Shown one piece after another: positions 53,365-62,268 of a stretch of 64,000 nucleotides of DNA. The stretch lies in NCBI RefSeq assembly GCF_001642735.1, contig NZ_LWHM01000001.1:124001-188000 (forward strand). Reading direction: 5' to 3'. Origin of the DNA: Pseudohongiella nitratireducens. GTDB lineage: Bacteria > Pseudomonadota > Gammaproteobacteria > Pseudomonadales > Pseudohongiellaceae. Under the pieces are notes generated by a model, which saw only the letters and a program-made list of their open reading frames with translations, had not been told where the DNA came from and ran no database searches. Both the position numbers and the translations under genes were made by a program. Position 1 is the stretch's first letter; the number at the start of each line of letters is the position of its first letter.

Positions 53365-54186
53365 TTAAACCACGTCATCCACCATGACCGTGAACGAGCC
53401 TTGCGAGCAGGATTCAACGCGGGCTTTGACCTGGTAAACGTCTGACAATACCTCAGGTGTAATGGCTTGCTGCGGCGTGCCTTCAGCCACCACTGCACCA
53501 TTGGCCAGAACCACAATGCGGTCTGACCAGCGCGCAGCAATGCTCAGGTCATGCAACACCACCAGCACAATCATGCGCTTTTCGGCGGCTATCTCACGCA
53601 CCTCTTTCATAACGCGTAACTGATAGTGCAAATCCAGCGCACTGATCGGCTCATCCAGTAACAGCACCTTGGGCTCACGCACCAGGGTCTGGGCCAGCGA
53701 GGTCAATTGACGCTGCCCGCCAGACAAGCGATCCAGCTGCTCCATTGCCAGATGACTGATACCGAGGCGTTCCAGCACATCGATGGCTTTCTGCATGGCC
53801 GCATCCACATCCTGGCGATTCTCACGCGACACCTGCAAGGCGCCCATGACCGTTTCCAGTACCGTCAAAGCAATCTGTTGCGGTAATTCCTGCGGGGTAT
53901 AGGTGATGTGCCGGGCCTGATCGACCAGCGGCAGTCCCAGAATTTCCACGTCACCCAAACGAACTGACCCGGTCGCCGGCAAGAGACCCGCGATGGCTCG
54001 CAACAAAGTACTTTTACCCGCAGCATTGGGTCCGATCAGGGAAACAACCTGCCCTTCCTGCATAGGCATCAGGCTGAGGTTTTTGATAATCGGACGGTTG
54101 CGATACCCGGCCGACAAATGCTCGATAGTCAATGCCGGAGCGCTTGCCATCGAATTTTCCGGTGTTGAACTGGCGATATCAGTCAT
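53365..54186 (-). CDS. Iron-siderophore ABC transporter ATPase, FecE/FepC type
   Basis: The protein has 273 residues. Walker A is GPNAAGKST near 53-61, an Ala replacing the usual Gly. The signature is LSGGQRQL near 154-161, Walker B is VLLLDEPISALDLHYQL, and the switch His lies in LVVLHDLSIAARWSD. It is the usual partner of FecCD permeases for iron chelates. It begins 15 bp after the permease gene. Since these genes follow the catecholate synthesis operon, the cargo is probably that siderophore. Confidence 0.93.
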   Translation of the reverse strand: MTDIASSTPENSMASAPALTIEHLSAGYRNRPIIKNLSLMPMQEGQVVSLIGPNAAGKSTLLRAIAGLLPATGSVRLGDVEILGLPLVDQARHITYTPQELPQQIALTVLETVMGALQVSRENRQDVDAAMQKAIDVLERLGISHLAMEQLDRLSGGQRQLTSLAQTLVREPKVLLLDEPISALDLHYQLRVMKEVREIAAEKRMIVLVVLHDLSIAARWSDRIVVLANGAVVAEGTPQQAITPEVLSDVYQVKARVESCSQGSFTVMVDDVV

Positions 54187-54201
54187 TGGTAACCCTCCCG
54201 C

Positions 54202-55272
54202 TTAAATCGCACTTTGTCTGCGAAAAATCAGCAGCACAAAGATCGGCACACCCACAATGGAGGTCACAATGCCAACCGGTAACAGTACGCCCGGCACCAG
54301 TGTTTTACTCAGCACCGATGCCAGCGACATCACCAGGCCACCGGCCAGCGCACTGGCGGGCAGCAGGAACTTATGATCTTCACCCAGCATCAGTCGCGCA
54401 ATATGCGGCGCCACCAGGCCGACAAAGCCGATGGTCCCCACAAACGCCACGGCGGTGCCTGACAGCAGGCTGATACGCATCAACGCCATGAAGCGCAGCC
54501 GAGCGACATTAATACCAAAACTGTGCGCCCGGTCCTCACCCATGCGCAGTACGGTCATCTGATTGGCAGAACGCAGCGAGAACGGCAAGGTCACCAGCAT
54601 GACGCCCACCAGGGCATATACGCTGGTCCAGGTGGAACGCCCCAGCGACCCCATGCTCCAGAACACCAGTTGCTGCAGTGCCTCCTGTGAAGAGACAAAC
54701 TGCATGAATGCCACCAGTGCATTGAAAGTAAACACCAACGCAATACCAAACAATACGACGGTGTTGGCACCTGCCGCTTTGCGCCGGGAAATCATCTCCA
54801 GCAACAAGACCGAACCGAATGCACAGACAAAAGCATTCAGCGGTACCATCCAGTCACCCGAAACAAAGGGCAGGCTGATCCCCATGATGATGGCCAGCGC
54901 GGCACCAAATGAGGCGGCGGAAGACACGCCTAAGGTAAAAGGACTGGCCAGGGGATTATTCAGAATCGTCTGCATTTCAGCGCCAGCAAGCGACAGGCTG
55001 GCACCCACCAGAAACGCCATGGCGGCTTGTGGAAGACGCAACTCCCAAACGATGGTGGATTGGGGCACGGACAAAGTCCCGCGACTGAACAGCTCCTGTA
55101 TCACCTGAATCGCGCTGAGCGAAGAGGGGCCTGTGACCAGGTCAGTAAGGAATGTCAGCACACAGGCAATGGCCAGTCCACTGACCACCAGCGTCTTGCG
55201 CAGCATCTGCCGACGATACTGTTCGCGTATCGTCTGGTGTTGAAGCGCTTGTGATGATGATATATTGCTCAA
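54202..55272 (-). CDS. FecCD-family iron-siderophore permease
   Basis: The protein has 356 residues and nine or ten membrane helices. Family motifs are WELRLPQAAMAFLVGASLSL (the RLPR-like start), AGAEMQTILNNPLASPFTLG, GTIGFVGLVAPHIARLMLGE and LPVGIVTSIVGVPIFVLLI. A single permease gene probably acts as a homodimer. The periplasmic binding protein and the TonB receptor are not in the window. Its start is 25 bp from the divergent M20 amidohydrolase gene, so promoters overlap. Confidence 0.95.
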   Translation of the reverse strand: MSNISSSQALQHQTIREQYRRQMLRKTLVVSGLAIACVLTFLTDLVTGPSSLSAIQVIQELFSRGTLSVPQSTIVWELRLPQAAMAFLVGASLSLAGAEMQTILNNPLASPFTLGVSSAASFGAALAIIMGISLPFVSGDWMVPLNAFVCAFGSVLLLEMISRRKAAGANTVVLFGIALVFTFNALVAFMQFVSSQEALQQLVFWSMGSLGRSTWTSVYALVGVMLVTLPFSLRSANQMTVLRMGEDRAHSFGINVARLRFMALMRISLLSGTAVAFVGTIGFVGLVAPHIARLMLGEDHKFLLPASALAGGLVMSLASVLSKTLVPGVLLPVGIVTSIVGVPIFVLLIFRRQSAI

Positions 55273-55297
55273 AATTTACTTCCGGATTAACTGCTTT

Positions 55298-56464
55298 ATG
55301 AAACTTGTTGATGACTTGCTACAAATGGCGCCGCAAATGACCGCATGGCGTCAGACGCTGCACCGCACTCCCGAACTCGCTTTTGAAGAACACGAGACCG
55401 CTCGCTTTGTTACAGAGCAACTGCGCGACGCCGGTCTGGATCCCATCGAAGGCATTGGCGGTACCGGCGTGGTCGCCACCATCGATAGCGGCAAACCCGG
55501 ACCGACCATTGCGTTGCGAGCCGACATGGACGCATTGCCCATGACAGACGCCAGCAACACGCCTTATGCCTCTACCAGGCCGGGCTGCTCTCATAGCTGC
55601 GGACATGACGGTCATACGGCTGCCCTGCTCGGCACTGCTCGTTACCTGGCCTCCAACCCACCCGCCAAAGGCAAGGTCGTGGCCATCTTTCAGCCAGCAG
55701 AAGAGAACGGCAAAGGCGCCAGCGCCATGATCAACGATGGCTTACTGAAAAACCACCCTTTCGATGAAGTTTATGCCTTCCACAATATGCCCATGCTCGA
55801 ACCCGGTGAAGCCGGTGTCCGCATTGGTCCCACGCTGAATGGCTTCATCATCTGGGAGATTGAGGTCAAAGGCGTTGGCGGCCATGGCGCGGCCTTCTTC
55901 CAGGCCACTGACCCCGTTCAGGCTGCCGCACGTCTGGCCACCGAAATATCTTCACTGGTAGGACGCTATATCGCCCCTGTCGACACTGCACTTATCACCG
56001 TTTGCAAACTGCAAGCCGGCAGCAATCATAACATCATTCCAGACCAGGCCGTACTTGGCGGCACCCTGCGCGCGCTGGACAAAGACGTGCAACAGCGACT
56101 GTTCGACAAACTGCAGCAAACCTGTGACGGTATAGCCGCCATGACAGGCTGCGACATCACACTGAACAAGCTGGCCGAGGTACCACCGTGCTTTAACTCG
56201 CCCGAGGCCGCACTGGTGGCGCGCCAGGCTTGCGCCGAGGTACTGGGCGGGGAAGATAAAGTTTTCCCGGATGCCGGCCCCTTCCCCTTCACTGATGACT
56301 TCGCCTTTATGCTCGAGGCAGCTCCTGGCGCTTATATGTTCCTGGGTCAAAACAGCGCCATGTGCCATAACCCTGAATATGATTTTGACGACAACCTGCT
56401 ACCGGTCGCGGGCAGCATTTTCGTCAATATCATCGAGCAAAAATTGGGACTGTCAGGTCGATAA
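55298..56464 (+). CDS. M20-family metallo-amidohydrolase
   Basis: The protein has 388 residues from the ATG at 55298; an ATG at 55265 would overlap the divergent permease gene. Family signatures are WRQTLHRTPELAFEEHETA, GIGGTGVVATI, RADMDALPM, CSHSCGHDGHTAALLG (metal-binding Cys/His) and the catalytic Glu pair in FQPAEENGKGASAMI. Relatives cleave N-acyl amino acids (hippurate, IAA conjugates, N-acetyl groups). It is the only plus-strand gene inside the siderophore locus and overlaps the end of entA by 12 bp. A role in cutting the catechoyl-serine amide is possible but unproven; an unrelated catabolic role is equally open. Confidence 0.9.
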   Translation: MKLVDDLLQMAPQMTAWRQTLHRTPELAFEEHETARFVTEQLRDAGLDPIEGIGGTGVVATIDSGKPGPTIALRADMDALPMTDASNTPYASTRPGCSHSCGHDGHTAALLGTARYLASNPPAKGKVVAIFQPAEENGKGASAMINDGLLKNHPFDEVYAFHNMPMLEPGEAGVRIGPTLNGFIIWEIEVKGVGGHGAAFFQATDPVQAAARLATEISSLVGRYIAPVDTALITVCKLQAGSNHNIIPDQAVLGGTLRALDKDVQQRLFDKLQQTCDGIAAMTGCDITLNKLAEVPPCFNSPEAALVARQACAEVLGGEDKVFPDAGPFPFTDDFAFMLEAAPGAYMFLGQNSAMCHNPEYDFDDNLLPVAGSIFVNIIEQKLGLSGR

Positions 56465-57241
56465 GGTCGCTCCGCCATCCACAGTGAGGTTGGCCATGGT
56501 GATATGGCCAGCCTCATCGGAAAGCAAAAACACCACGGCATTGGCAATATCTTCGGGTGTTGCCAGTTTACCCAGTGGAATACCATTCTTGTAAGTGTCC
56601 AGCGAGCCGCGAATGACATTCGCCGCACCTGTCTCGGCATCTGCCCACATCCCGGTTTGCATGGCTGTCATGGTGGATCCGGGTGCCACAGTATTACAAC
56701 GCACACCAAACGGTGCCAACTCGAGACCCAGACAGCGCATCAACATATGCGTCGCTGACTTGGAGGCAGCATAAGCCGCCATTGACTGCCGGGGCACCAA
56801 TGAAGCATTGGAGCCTACGGTGACCAGAGCACCACGTCCGCGAGCCTTCATGCGCTCGCCTAAGGCACGGCTCACATAGAAGACACCATTGGTATTGACA
56901 TCAAAGACATTGCGCCAGGTCTCATCACTGGTTTCGAGCACCGAATCCGTGCTGAGTATGCCCGCCACATTGGCTCCCAGGTCGATATTGCCCCACTGCG
57001 CCTCAACATCATCGATCAACTGATTCACGGCAGCGCTGTCGCGCACATCCAGCACCAGCGTTCGCACCTGGTCTCCGAGCTCCGCCTGCAGCGATGCCAG
57101 GCCTACTTCATTAATATCGGTAGCAACCACCCGCACGCCCTCTGCATGCAGGCGTCGAACAACAGCTTCACCGATGCCTGCCGCCGCACCGGTGACCAGT
57201 GCAACTTTGCCTGCCAGTCCTCTGTCATGCTCTTGCATCAT
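56453..57241 (-). CDS. entA: 2,3-dihydro-2,3-dihydroxybenzoate dehydrogenase (EntA-type)
   Basis: The protein has 262 residues. Short-chain dehydrogenase with the NAD-binding GAAAGIG at 18-24, Ser144 and the YAASK pair Tyr157/Lys161. Two ATGs are adjacent (57241 and 57238); GGAGAGG is better placed for the second. It would oxidise 2,3-dihydro-2,3-dihydroxybenzoate to 2,3-dihydroxybenzoate. The family alone is not diagnostic: the assignment rests on its place 10 bp after the EntF-like gene, at the end of the operon that has the other DHB genes. Confidence 0.85.
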   Translation of the reverse strand: MMQEHDRGLAGKVALVTGAAAGIGEAVVRRLHAEGVRVVATDINEVGLASLQAELGDQVRTLVLDVRDSAAVNQLIDDVEAQWGNIDLGANVAGILSTDSVLETSDETWRNVFDVNTNGVFYVSRALGERMKARGRGALVTVGSNASLVPRQSMAAYAASKSATHMLMRCLGLELAPFGVRCNTVAPGSTMTAMQTGMWADAETGAANVIRGSLDTYKNGIPLGKLATPEDIANAVVFLLSDEAGHITMANLTVDGGATLST

Positions 57242-57251
57242 GCCTCTCCTG

Positions 57252-60200
57252 TTAATCGGTGGTTTGTTCGACCGCTTTCATTCGTGTCAGTAAAATGTCA
57301 GCCACTTGTGCGGATGCTTCCGGGCCCGTCAGTTGACCGTGCAGAAAAGGCACGTTCACGACATCCAGCTGCCTGGCATAATCTTTCCACAAATCAGGAT
57401 GCAGTTCACTGTCCTGATGATCCAGTGCGGCACAGACATGCAGCAGGTCGGCATCCAGAAACTGGTGGTAATGCCCTCGCACCAGTCGGTTCACATCCAG
57501 CACGACCCGGATAACACCGTCCAGTACAACAGGCGGTAATGCGCCCAGCGGACTGCCGCTCTGTCGCAAAAACTCAACAATATGCTCACGTGTTTTCAGC
57601 TCTGGGTAATCCTCCGGAATAAAGCCGGCAATGGCCAGCAAGGCGCCCAGCGCCTCTTCGGCTGTCGGTTCTGCTTCTGCCCGCCAGCACTCACTGGGAT
57701 AAGAGTCGAGCATGGCAATCACGCCAGTAGGCTTGCCCAGCTGTTTTAACCTGACCGCCATCGCCTGGGCAATGATGCCACCCACTGACCAGCCCATGAT
57801 GTGATAAGGCCCATCCGGGCAGATCGCCAGCATGTGATCAACATAAGTCATGGCCAGGGCATCAATACTTTCTGGCAATGGTTGCCCCTGATCGAGGGAT
57901 GGCGCCTGCAAACCATAGACAGATCGCTCGTCACTCATCAGCGCTGCCAGTTGGCGATAACACCAGGCAATACCACCGGCAGGGTGCACCACAAAAAGGG
58001 GCACATGGTTATCATTGCCCTGAGCAAGACGGATGACAGGCTGCAGACCGTTATCCGTTTCCCGGTGGCCGGCATCTATCAAAGACGCCAGCTCAGCCAG
58101 TACCGGATTTTCAAACAAAGCACCCAGCCCCGGGTCCATGCCGAACTGCACCTGAATACGTTGCATCAACTGTACTGCCAGCAAAGAATCACCGCCCAGC
58201 GCAAAAAAATCACTCTCGGCACTGATCTCGTCTTCCAGTTTCAACAGCGCTGAAAACAATGCCGCCAGTTTAATCTCAGTCTCACCGATGGGCGCTCTGC
58301 CCTGCGGTGAGATCATCTCTGGCTGAGGTAAGGCGCGCCGGTCCAGTTTACCGTTACTGGTCACCGGCAAAGATGGCAGCGTGACCAGCGCCACTGGCAC
58401 CATATAATCGGGCAGACGGCTTCTGGCAAAGGCCAGTAATTTCGTCTCATCATAACTTTCTGCTGGAACGGGATATGCAACAATCAGTTTCTGACCGGCA
58501 CTGCCTTCTTGAACCAGGACACCGACCTGCTCGACCAAGCCCGACGCCATCAGCACGGTTTCGATTTCGCCAAGCTCAATCCGCAAGCCACGAATTTTTA
58601 CCTGATGATCCGAACGGCCCAGGTACTCAACCACACCATCCTCAGCCACACCACCCTCAACCCACCGGGCCAGATCTCCGGTTTTATACATACGCTCACC
58701 GCTCACAAAGGGATCCGGTATAAAGCGCTCTTCGGTCAGGTCATCACGTCCCAGGTAGCCTCTGGCCAACTGACGGCCTGCCAGATAGAGTTCACCTGTT
58801 ACCCCAGCAGGCAGGGCGCGCAACTGTTCATCCAACACATAAAGGCGGGTATTCCAGACCGGCGCACCGATTGGCACCGGCTGACGGCGATCACCGGGCT
58901 TTGCCTGCCAGTAACTGACATCAACAGCCGCTTCCGTCGGGCCGTAGAGGTTATGAAGCTCAGCGCTAACCGTCTGATGAAAACGCTCACATAGCCCTTG
59001 CGTCAGCTCTTCCCCGCTGCAAAATACACGTTGCACCGCCAGTCCGTGCGCTGAGGGTTCAGCAACAAATACGTTAAGCATGGATGGCACAAAGTGCAGC
59101 GTGGAAATATTGAAGCGACGAATCAGTGCGGCAATGTCAGCCGGGTTCTTGTGCGCCTCCGGTGGCGCAACGACAAGTTCAGCCCCGCTGATAAATGGCA
59201 GGAAAAACTCCCAAACGGAGACATCAAATGTGGCCGGGGTTTTCTGTAAAACCCGGTCTCTTTCATTGAAAGCGTACTGTGTTCGCATCCACTCCAGTCG
59301 ATTGACAATAGCGCGGTGCTCAATCATGACACCCTTGGGCTCACCGGTAGAGCCAGAGGTATAAATCACATAGGCCAGGTTCGCCGGATCAACCTCAGGC
59401 AAAGAGCCTTGCGATTCATCGGGAGAATGCTGCCACTGCCTAGGTGCCAGTGCTTCCGGCATGCCAGATACGGCTGTCAGACGCGCTCGCTGATCTTCTG
59501 CGATTAGTGCCAGGCAGGGTTTTGCTGAACCCACTATCCTGGCAATGCGCTCGTCGGGATGAGCCGGATCAATTGGCAAGTAGGCAGCACCGGCGCGCAC
59601 AACAGCCAGCAAGGCGATGACCAGTTCGAGAGAGCGAGGCAGGGATACCAGCACCAGTTGATCTTTGCCGGCACCATCTGTTTGCAACTGCTGTTGCAAC
59701 TGCTGCGCCAGAGCGCGGGTACGCTGCTCCAGTTCGGCATAGCTCAATGTTTGTACTGTGCCACCCACCTCTGCTGCAAACGTCAACGCCGGACGATCAG
59801 CGTAACGCGCAAAACAGTTCGCCATCAGCGCTGGCAAACTGACATCAGGAACAGCCTGTTCAGTCTGGTTGACTGACCTGATCCATTTTTGTTGTTCTTC
59901 CTGCGTCGCCAGTGGTAATGACGACAGCGGTGCATCGCCAGCCTGCAAGCAGGCTTCAATAAAACTTAACAGACGCCGCTGATGAGCCTGCAAGTCAGCT
60001 TCTGAGTACAAATTAGGGTTGGCATCAATCTCGAGCAGCAAGCGGCTCTCACCGTCTCCCCGGAAGGTGAAGGTCATGTCATCCACCGGGCCTGTGCTGA
60101 GAATTTCCAACTCAGTTTCCACACCAGACAGCCTGACCGGTTTTTCAAACGGCATGACATTGATCAGCGGGCCATGCAGTCGGCGATGCCCGCCCAGCAG

Positions 60201-61202
60201 TCCCAGATCACGACGCAATTGCTCACTGCGATAGCGACCGTGACGGCGCGCCCGAAACATATCCCGGGCAACCGTTTTGAAGAATGCATCCGCCCCCTGC
60301 TCAGGTAGTGGCTCATGAATGCGCAAAGGCAGGACGTTCATGATCATCGCTGGAACGCGCGCGCTATCGTTACCCATGCGGCCCATGTAAGGCACGCCGA
60401 CCACAATTTCTTCTTCACCAATAAAACGCTGGCAATATGCCGCCGTTAAAGCAGTCACCAGGTCTGGCCAGGGCAGCCCGGCTGAGTCCGCTCGCTGCCG
60501 CAGACTGTTCAGCAAAACTGCTGGCAACAGCTGACTTTGACGATGAAAACGACTGACACTGACGGCTCTGCCATTTGCCAGGCTGACCACTTCCGGCACA
60601 CCGGCCATGTACTGCTGCCAAAATTCAGCTGCCTTTCCCCGCTGTGAGGACTGACGGTAATTCGCATCATCCGCCACCACACTGGCATAGCTACCCAGCG
60701 GGCTGCCTGCCGGTTTCTCTTCAACAAGTTCCCGGTATAACTCACTGACCCGGTTGTTCAGCAAGGTCATGCCATAACCGTCAATCAACAAATGGTGCAC
60801 ACGCCGGTACCAGATATAACGGTCACCACCCAGCACAAACAGTTGTTCAACAGCCAGCGTATCTGCGGTCGGGTCATCAGGGGAATAAGTATAATGGTCA
60901 ATGGCATTGCGGGCGGCCTGGTCCGGGTCAGAAACCTGGCTCAGGTCGATCAGTTCCAGTTTCACCGGATCAGAGCGGGTGGCCAGTTGTTCGACTTCAC
61001 CGTTATCCTTTTCCCGAAACTGTAAATGCAGAGCCTCAGCTTCAAGCAGTGTCTGATTGACCGCCTGCTCGAACAGCGCCATATTCAGTGCCCCTTGAAT
61101 ATGCACCAGTTGCCCGGTATTAAACAGCGGGTTCATGGCATCCAGGCGCTGGGCAAACCAGAGCCCTTCCTGCGTTTCAAGTAAGGGGTAAACTTCACTC
61201 AT
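57252..61202 (-). CDS. entF: EntF-like nonribosomal peptide synthetase, C-A-T-TE
   Basis: The protein has 1,316 residues. The condensation domain (about 1-440) has HHLLIDG at 136-142. The adenylation domain (about 455-960) has YTSGSTGEPKG, DVSVWEFF, LYGPTEAAVD and YKTGDLARW. Reading the ten pocket positions by eye gives DVWHFSLVDK, the exact serine code of EntF. The carrier domain has GGDSLLAVQL. The thioesterase has Ser1139 (GWSVGG), Asp1166 (MLDSYP) and His1288, spaced as in EntF. It should join DHB from the aryl carrier protein to serine and release a (DHB-Ser)n product, cyclic or linear. There is no MbtH-like gene nearby. Confidence 0.95.
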   Translation of the reverse strand: MSEVYPLLETQEGLWFAQRLDAMNPLFNTGQLVHIQGALNMALFEQAVNQTLLEAEALHLQFREKDNGEVEQLATRSDPVKLELIDLSQVSDPDQAARNAIDHYTYSPDDPTADTLAVEQLFVLGGDRYIWYRRVHHLLIDGYGMTLLNNRVSELYRELVEEKPAGSPLGSYASVVADDANYRQSSQRGKAAEFWQQYMAGVPEVVSLANGRAVSVSRFHRQSQLLPAVLLNSLRQRADSAGLPWPDLVTALTAAYCQRFIGEEEIVVGVPYMGRMGNDSARVPAMIMNVLPLRIHEPLPEQGADAFFKTVARDMFRARRHGRYRSEQLRRDLGLLGGHRRLHGPLINVMPFEKPVRLSGVETELEILSTGPVDDMTFTFRGDGESRLLLEIDANPNLYSEADLQAHQRRLLSFIEACLQAGDAPLSSLPLATQEEQQKWIRSVNQTEQAVPDVSLPALMANCFARYADRPALTFAAEVGGTVQTLSYAELEQRTRALAQQLQQQLQTDGAGKDQLVLVSLPRSLELVIALLAVVRAGAAYLPIDPAHPDERIARIVGSAKPCLALIAEDQRARLTAVSGMPEALAPRQWQHSPDESQGSLPEVDPANLAYVIYTSGSTGEPKGVMIEHRAIVNRLEWMRTQYAFNERDRVLQKTPATFDVSVWEFFLPFISGAELVVAPPEAHKNPADIAALIRRFNISTLHFVPSMLNVFVAEPSAHGLAVQRVFCSGEELTQGLCERFHQTVSAELHNLYGPTEAAVDVSYWQAKPGDRRQPVPIGAPVWNTRLYVLDEQLRALPAGVTGELYLAGRQLARGYLGRDDLTEERFIPDPFVSGERMYKTGDLARWVEGGVAEDGVVEYLGRSDHQVKIRGLRIELGEIETVLMASGLVEQVGVLVQEGSAGQKLIVAYPVPAESYDETKLLAFARSRLPDYMVPVALVTLPSLPVTSNGKLDRRALPQPEMISPQGRAPIGETEIKLAALFSALLKLEDEISAESDFFALGGDSLLAVQLMQRIQVQFGMDPGLGALFENPVLAELASLIDAGHRETDNGLQPVIRLAQGNDNHVPLFVVHPAGGIAWCYRQLAALMSDERSVYGLQAPSLDQGQPLPESIDALAMTYVDHMLAICPDGPYHIMGWSVGGIIAQAMAVRLKQLGKPTGVIAMLDSYPSECWRAEAEPTAEEALGALLAIAGFIPEDYPELKTREHIVEFLRQSGSPLGALPPVVLDGVIRVVLDVNRLVRGHYHQFLDADLLHVCAALDHQDSELHPDLWKDYARQLDVVNVPFLHGQLTGPEASAQVADILLTRMKAVEQTTD

Positions 61203-61215
61203 AATGAGAACGACC

Positions 61216-61461
61216 TTATTGGCTCAGGCCCTGGGCATCTTGTGCCAGTTCCCACCAGCCACGCAGCGTCAATCGCTCAGCAATACGGGTAAAGTCCAGC
61301 TCCACTCCTTTTTTATCCCAGCGTTCCACCAGTGTCATCACGCGCATCGAATCCAGCCCCAGGTCCATCAGGTTGTCATCCAGTTCGATATTTTCCGGCT
61401 CGTCATACACCATTTCGGCAATATCGGCTCGCATGTCTTCCAGTGTCAGCTTGGCTGTCAT
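61216..61461 (-). CDS. Free-standing aryl carrier protein (EntB C-terminal domain)
   Basis: The protein has 81 residues with AGGAAG before the ATG. It matches the C-terminal aryl carrier domain of EntB: DDNLMDLGLDSMRVMTLVER, with the phosphopantetheine-bearing Ser38, then GVELDFTRIAERLTLRGWWEL. DHB would be loaded on Ser38 by the EntE-like ligase and passed to the condensation domain of the synthetase encoded 13 bp downstream. In EntB, VibB and DhbB this domain is fused to isochorismatase; here a stop codon and a 68-bp gap with its own ribosome binding site separate them. Confidence 0.93.
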   Translation of the reverse strand: MTAKLTLEDMRADIAEMVYDEPENIELDDNLMDLGLDSMRVMTLVERWDKKGVELDFTRIAERLTLRGWWELAQDAQGLSQ

Positions 61462-61529
61462 CTTGATTCTTCCTGTCTAAAGTTTTTACACATCACGTTA
61501 TGCAAACGCATGATGCGTCAAATAAGTGT

Positions 61530-62171
61530 TCAATGGCTGTCCAGTGCATTTACGACATCATTGGTCATCAAACTCACCCCACAGCAGCCAGCGACATAGT
61601 TCACCGCCTGTTCATGATGTGCCTGGGAATAGGCTGCCACGGCGTCCGCCACTAAAAACGGTTCAATATCATGCTGAAACGCTTCAGCCGCGCTGATCTG
61701 ACAACCGATCTGAGCATAGACACCAGTGACAATCAGTTGATCCCGTTGTCGGGCCTGCAGCAATGTCAGCAGGTTGCTGCGCTGGAAGGCACTGTAACGG
61801 TGTTTGACCAGCACAAAATCATCTTCGCCCGGAGTTAACGCCGGCACAATCGTTTCATGTGCAGCGTCGGCCTTCATGCCTGGCCCCCAGAAATCTGCCT
61901 GCAAACCACGATCGCAACGCTGCTGATTGCCACGCTGCGCGGTATAAAAAACCGGTACACCCTTTTTATGGCAGATATCCAACAGCGCCTTGATATTGGC
62001 GATCACCGGATTAATGGGAGACTCACCCTGGTTAAATGCGGCCAGAAAATACTGCTGCATATCGTGAATCAACAGGGCAGCACGAGAGCTGTCTGGCTGC
62101 CAGTCAACCTTGGCCGCTGGTAGCTGTGACTTCTCCGGCAACGGGTAGTTAGCAATACGAGGCACGCCCAT
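61530..62171 (-). CDS. Isochorismatase (EntB N-terminal domain only)
   Basis: The protein has 213 residues with AAGGA before the ATG. It follows the EntB isochorismatase domain closely: RAALLIHDMQQYFL with Asp37, VLVKHRYSAFQRSNL with Lys123, and VTGVYAQIGCQISAAEAF with Cys157. It hydrolyses isochorismate to 2,3-dihydro-2,3-dihydroxybenzoate and pyruvate. It ends just where EntB would continue into its carrier domain, so the loss of fusion is clean and not a frameshift remnant. The 97-bp gap to the upstream EntE-type gene holds a four-copy hexanucleotide repeat. Confidence 0.95.
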   Translation of the reverse strand: MGVPRIANYPLPEKSQLPAAKVDWQPDSSRAALLIHDMQQYFLAAFNQGESPINPVIANIKALLDICHKKGVPVFYTAQRGNQQRCDRGLQADFWGPGMKADAAHETIVPALTPGEDDFVLVKHRYSAFQRSNLLTLLQARQRDQLIVTGVYAQIGCQISAAEAFQHDIEPFLVADAVAAYSQAHHEQAVNYVAGCCGVSLMTNDVVNALDSH

Positions 62172-62184
62172 GATAAATCCTTAA

Positions 62185-62208
62185 CTGTTGCTGTTGCTGT
62201 TGCTGTTG
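62185..62208 (-). repeat. Four tandem copies of CTGTTG before the isochorismatase gene
   Basis: CTGTTG is repeated exactly four times (62185-62208), ending 14 bases before the isochorismatase start codon and just upstream of its ribosome binding site. Changes in copy number would alter mRNA spacing or structure but not any reading frame. Confidence 0.9.
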
Positions 62209-62268
62209 CGATAAATATTTCAGTACCAACAAGGTGCCACTGTTCAATGCTTTGGCGGCACCTTAATC

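Noticed and set aside
61462-61529. Frameshift that broke an ancestral fused EntB
   Set aside because: The carrier gene has its own ribosome binding site and ATG, both parts have proper ends, and no linker remnant remains in the gap.
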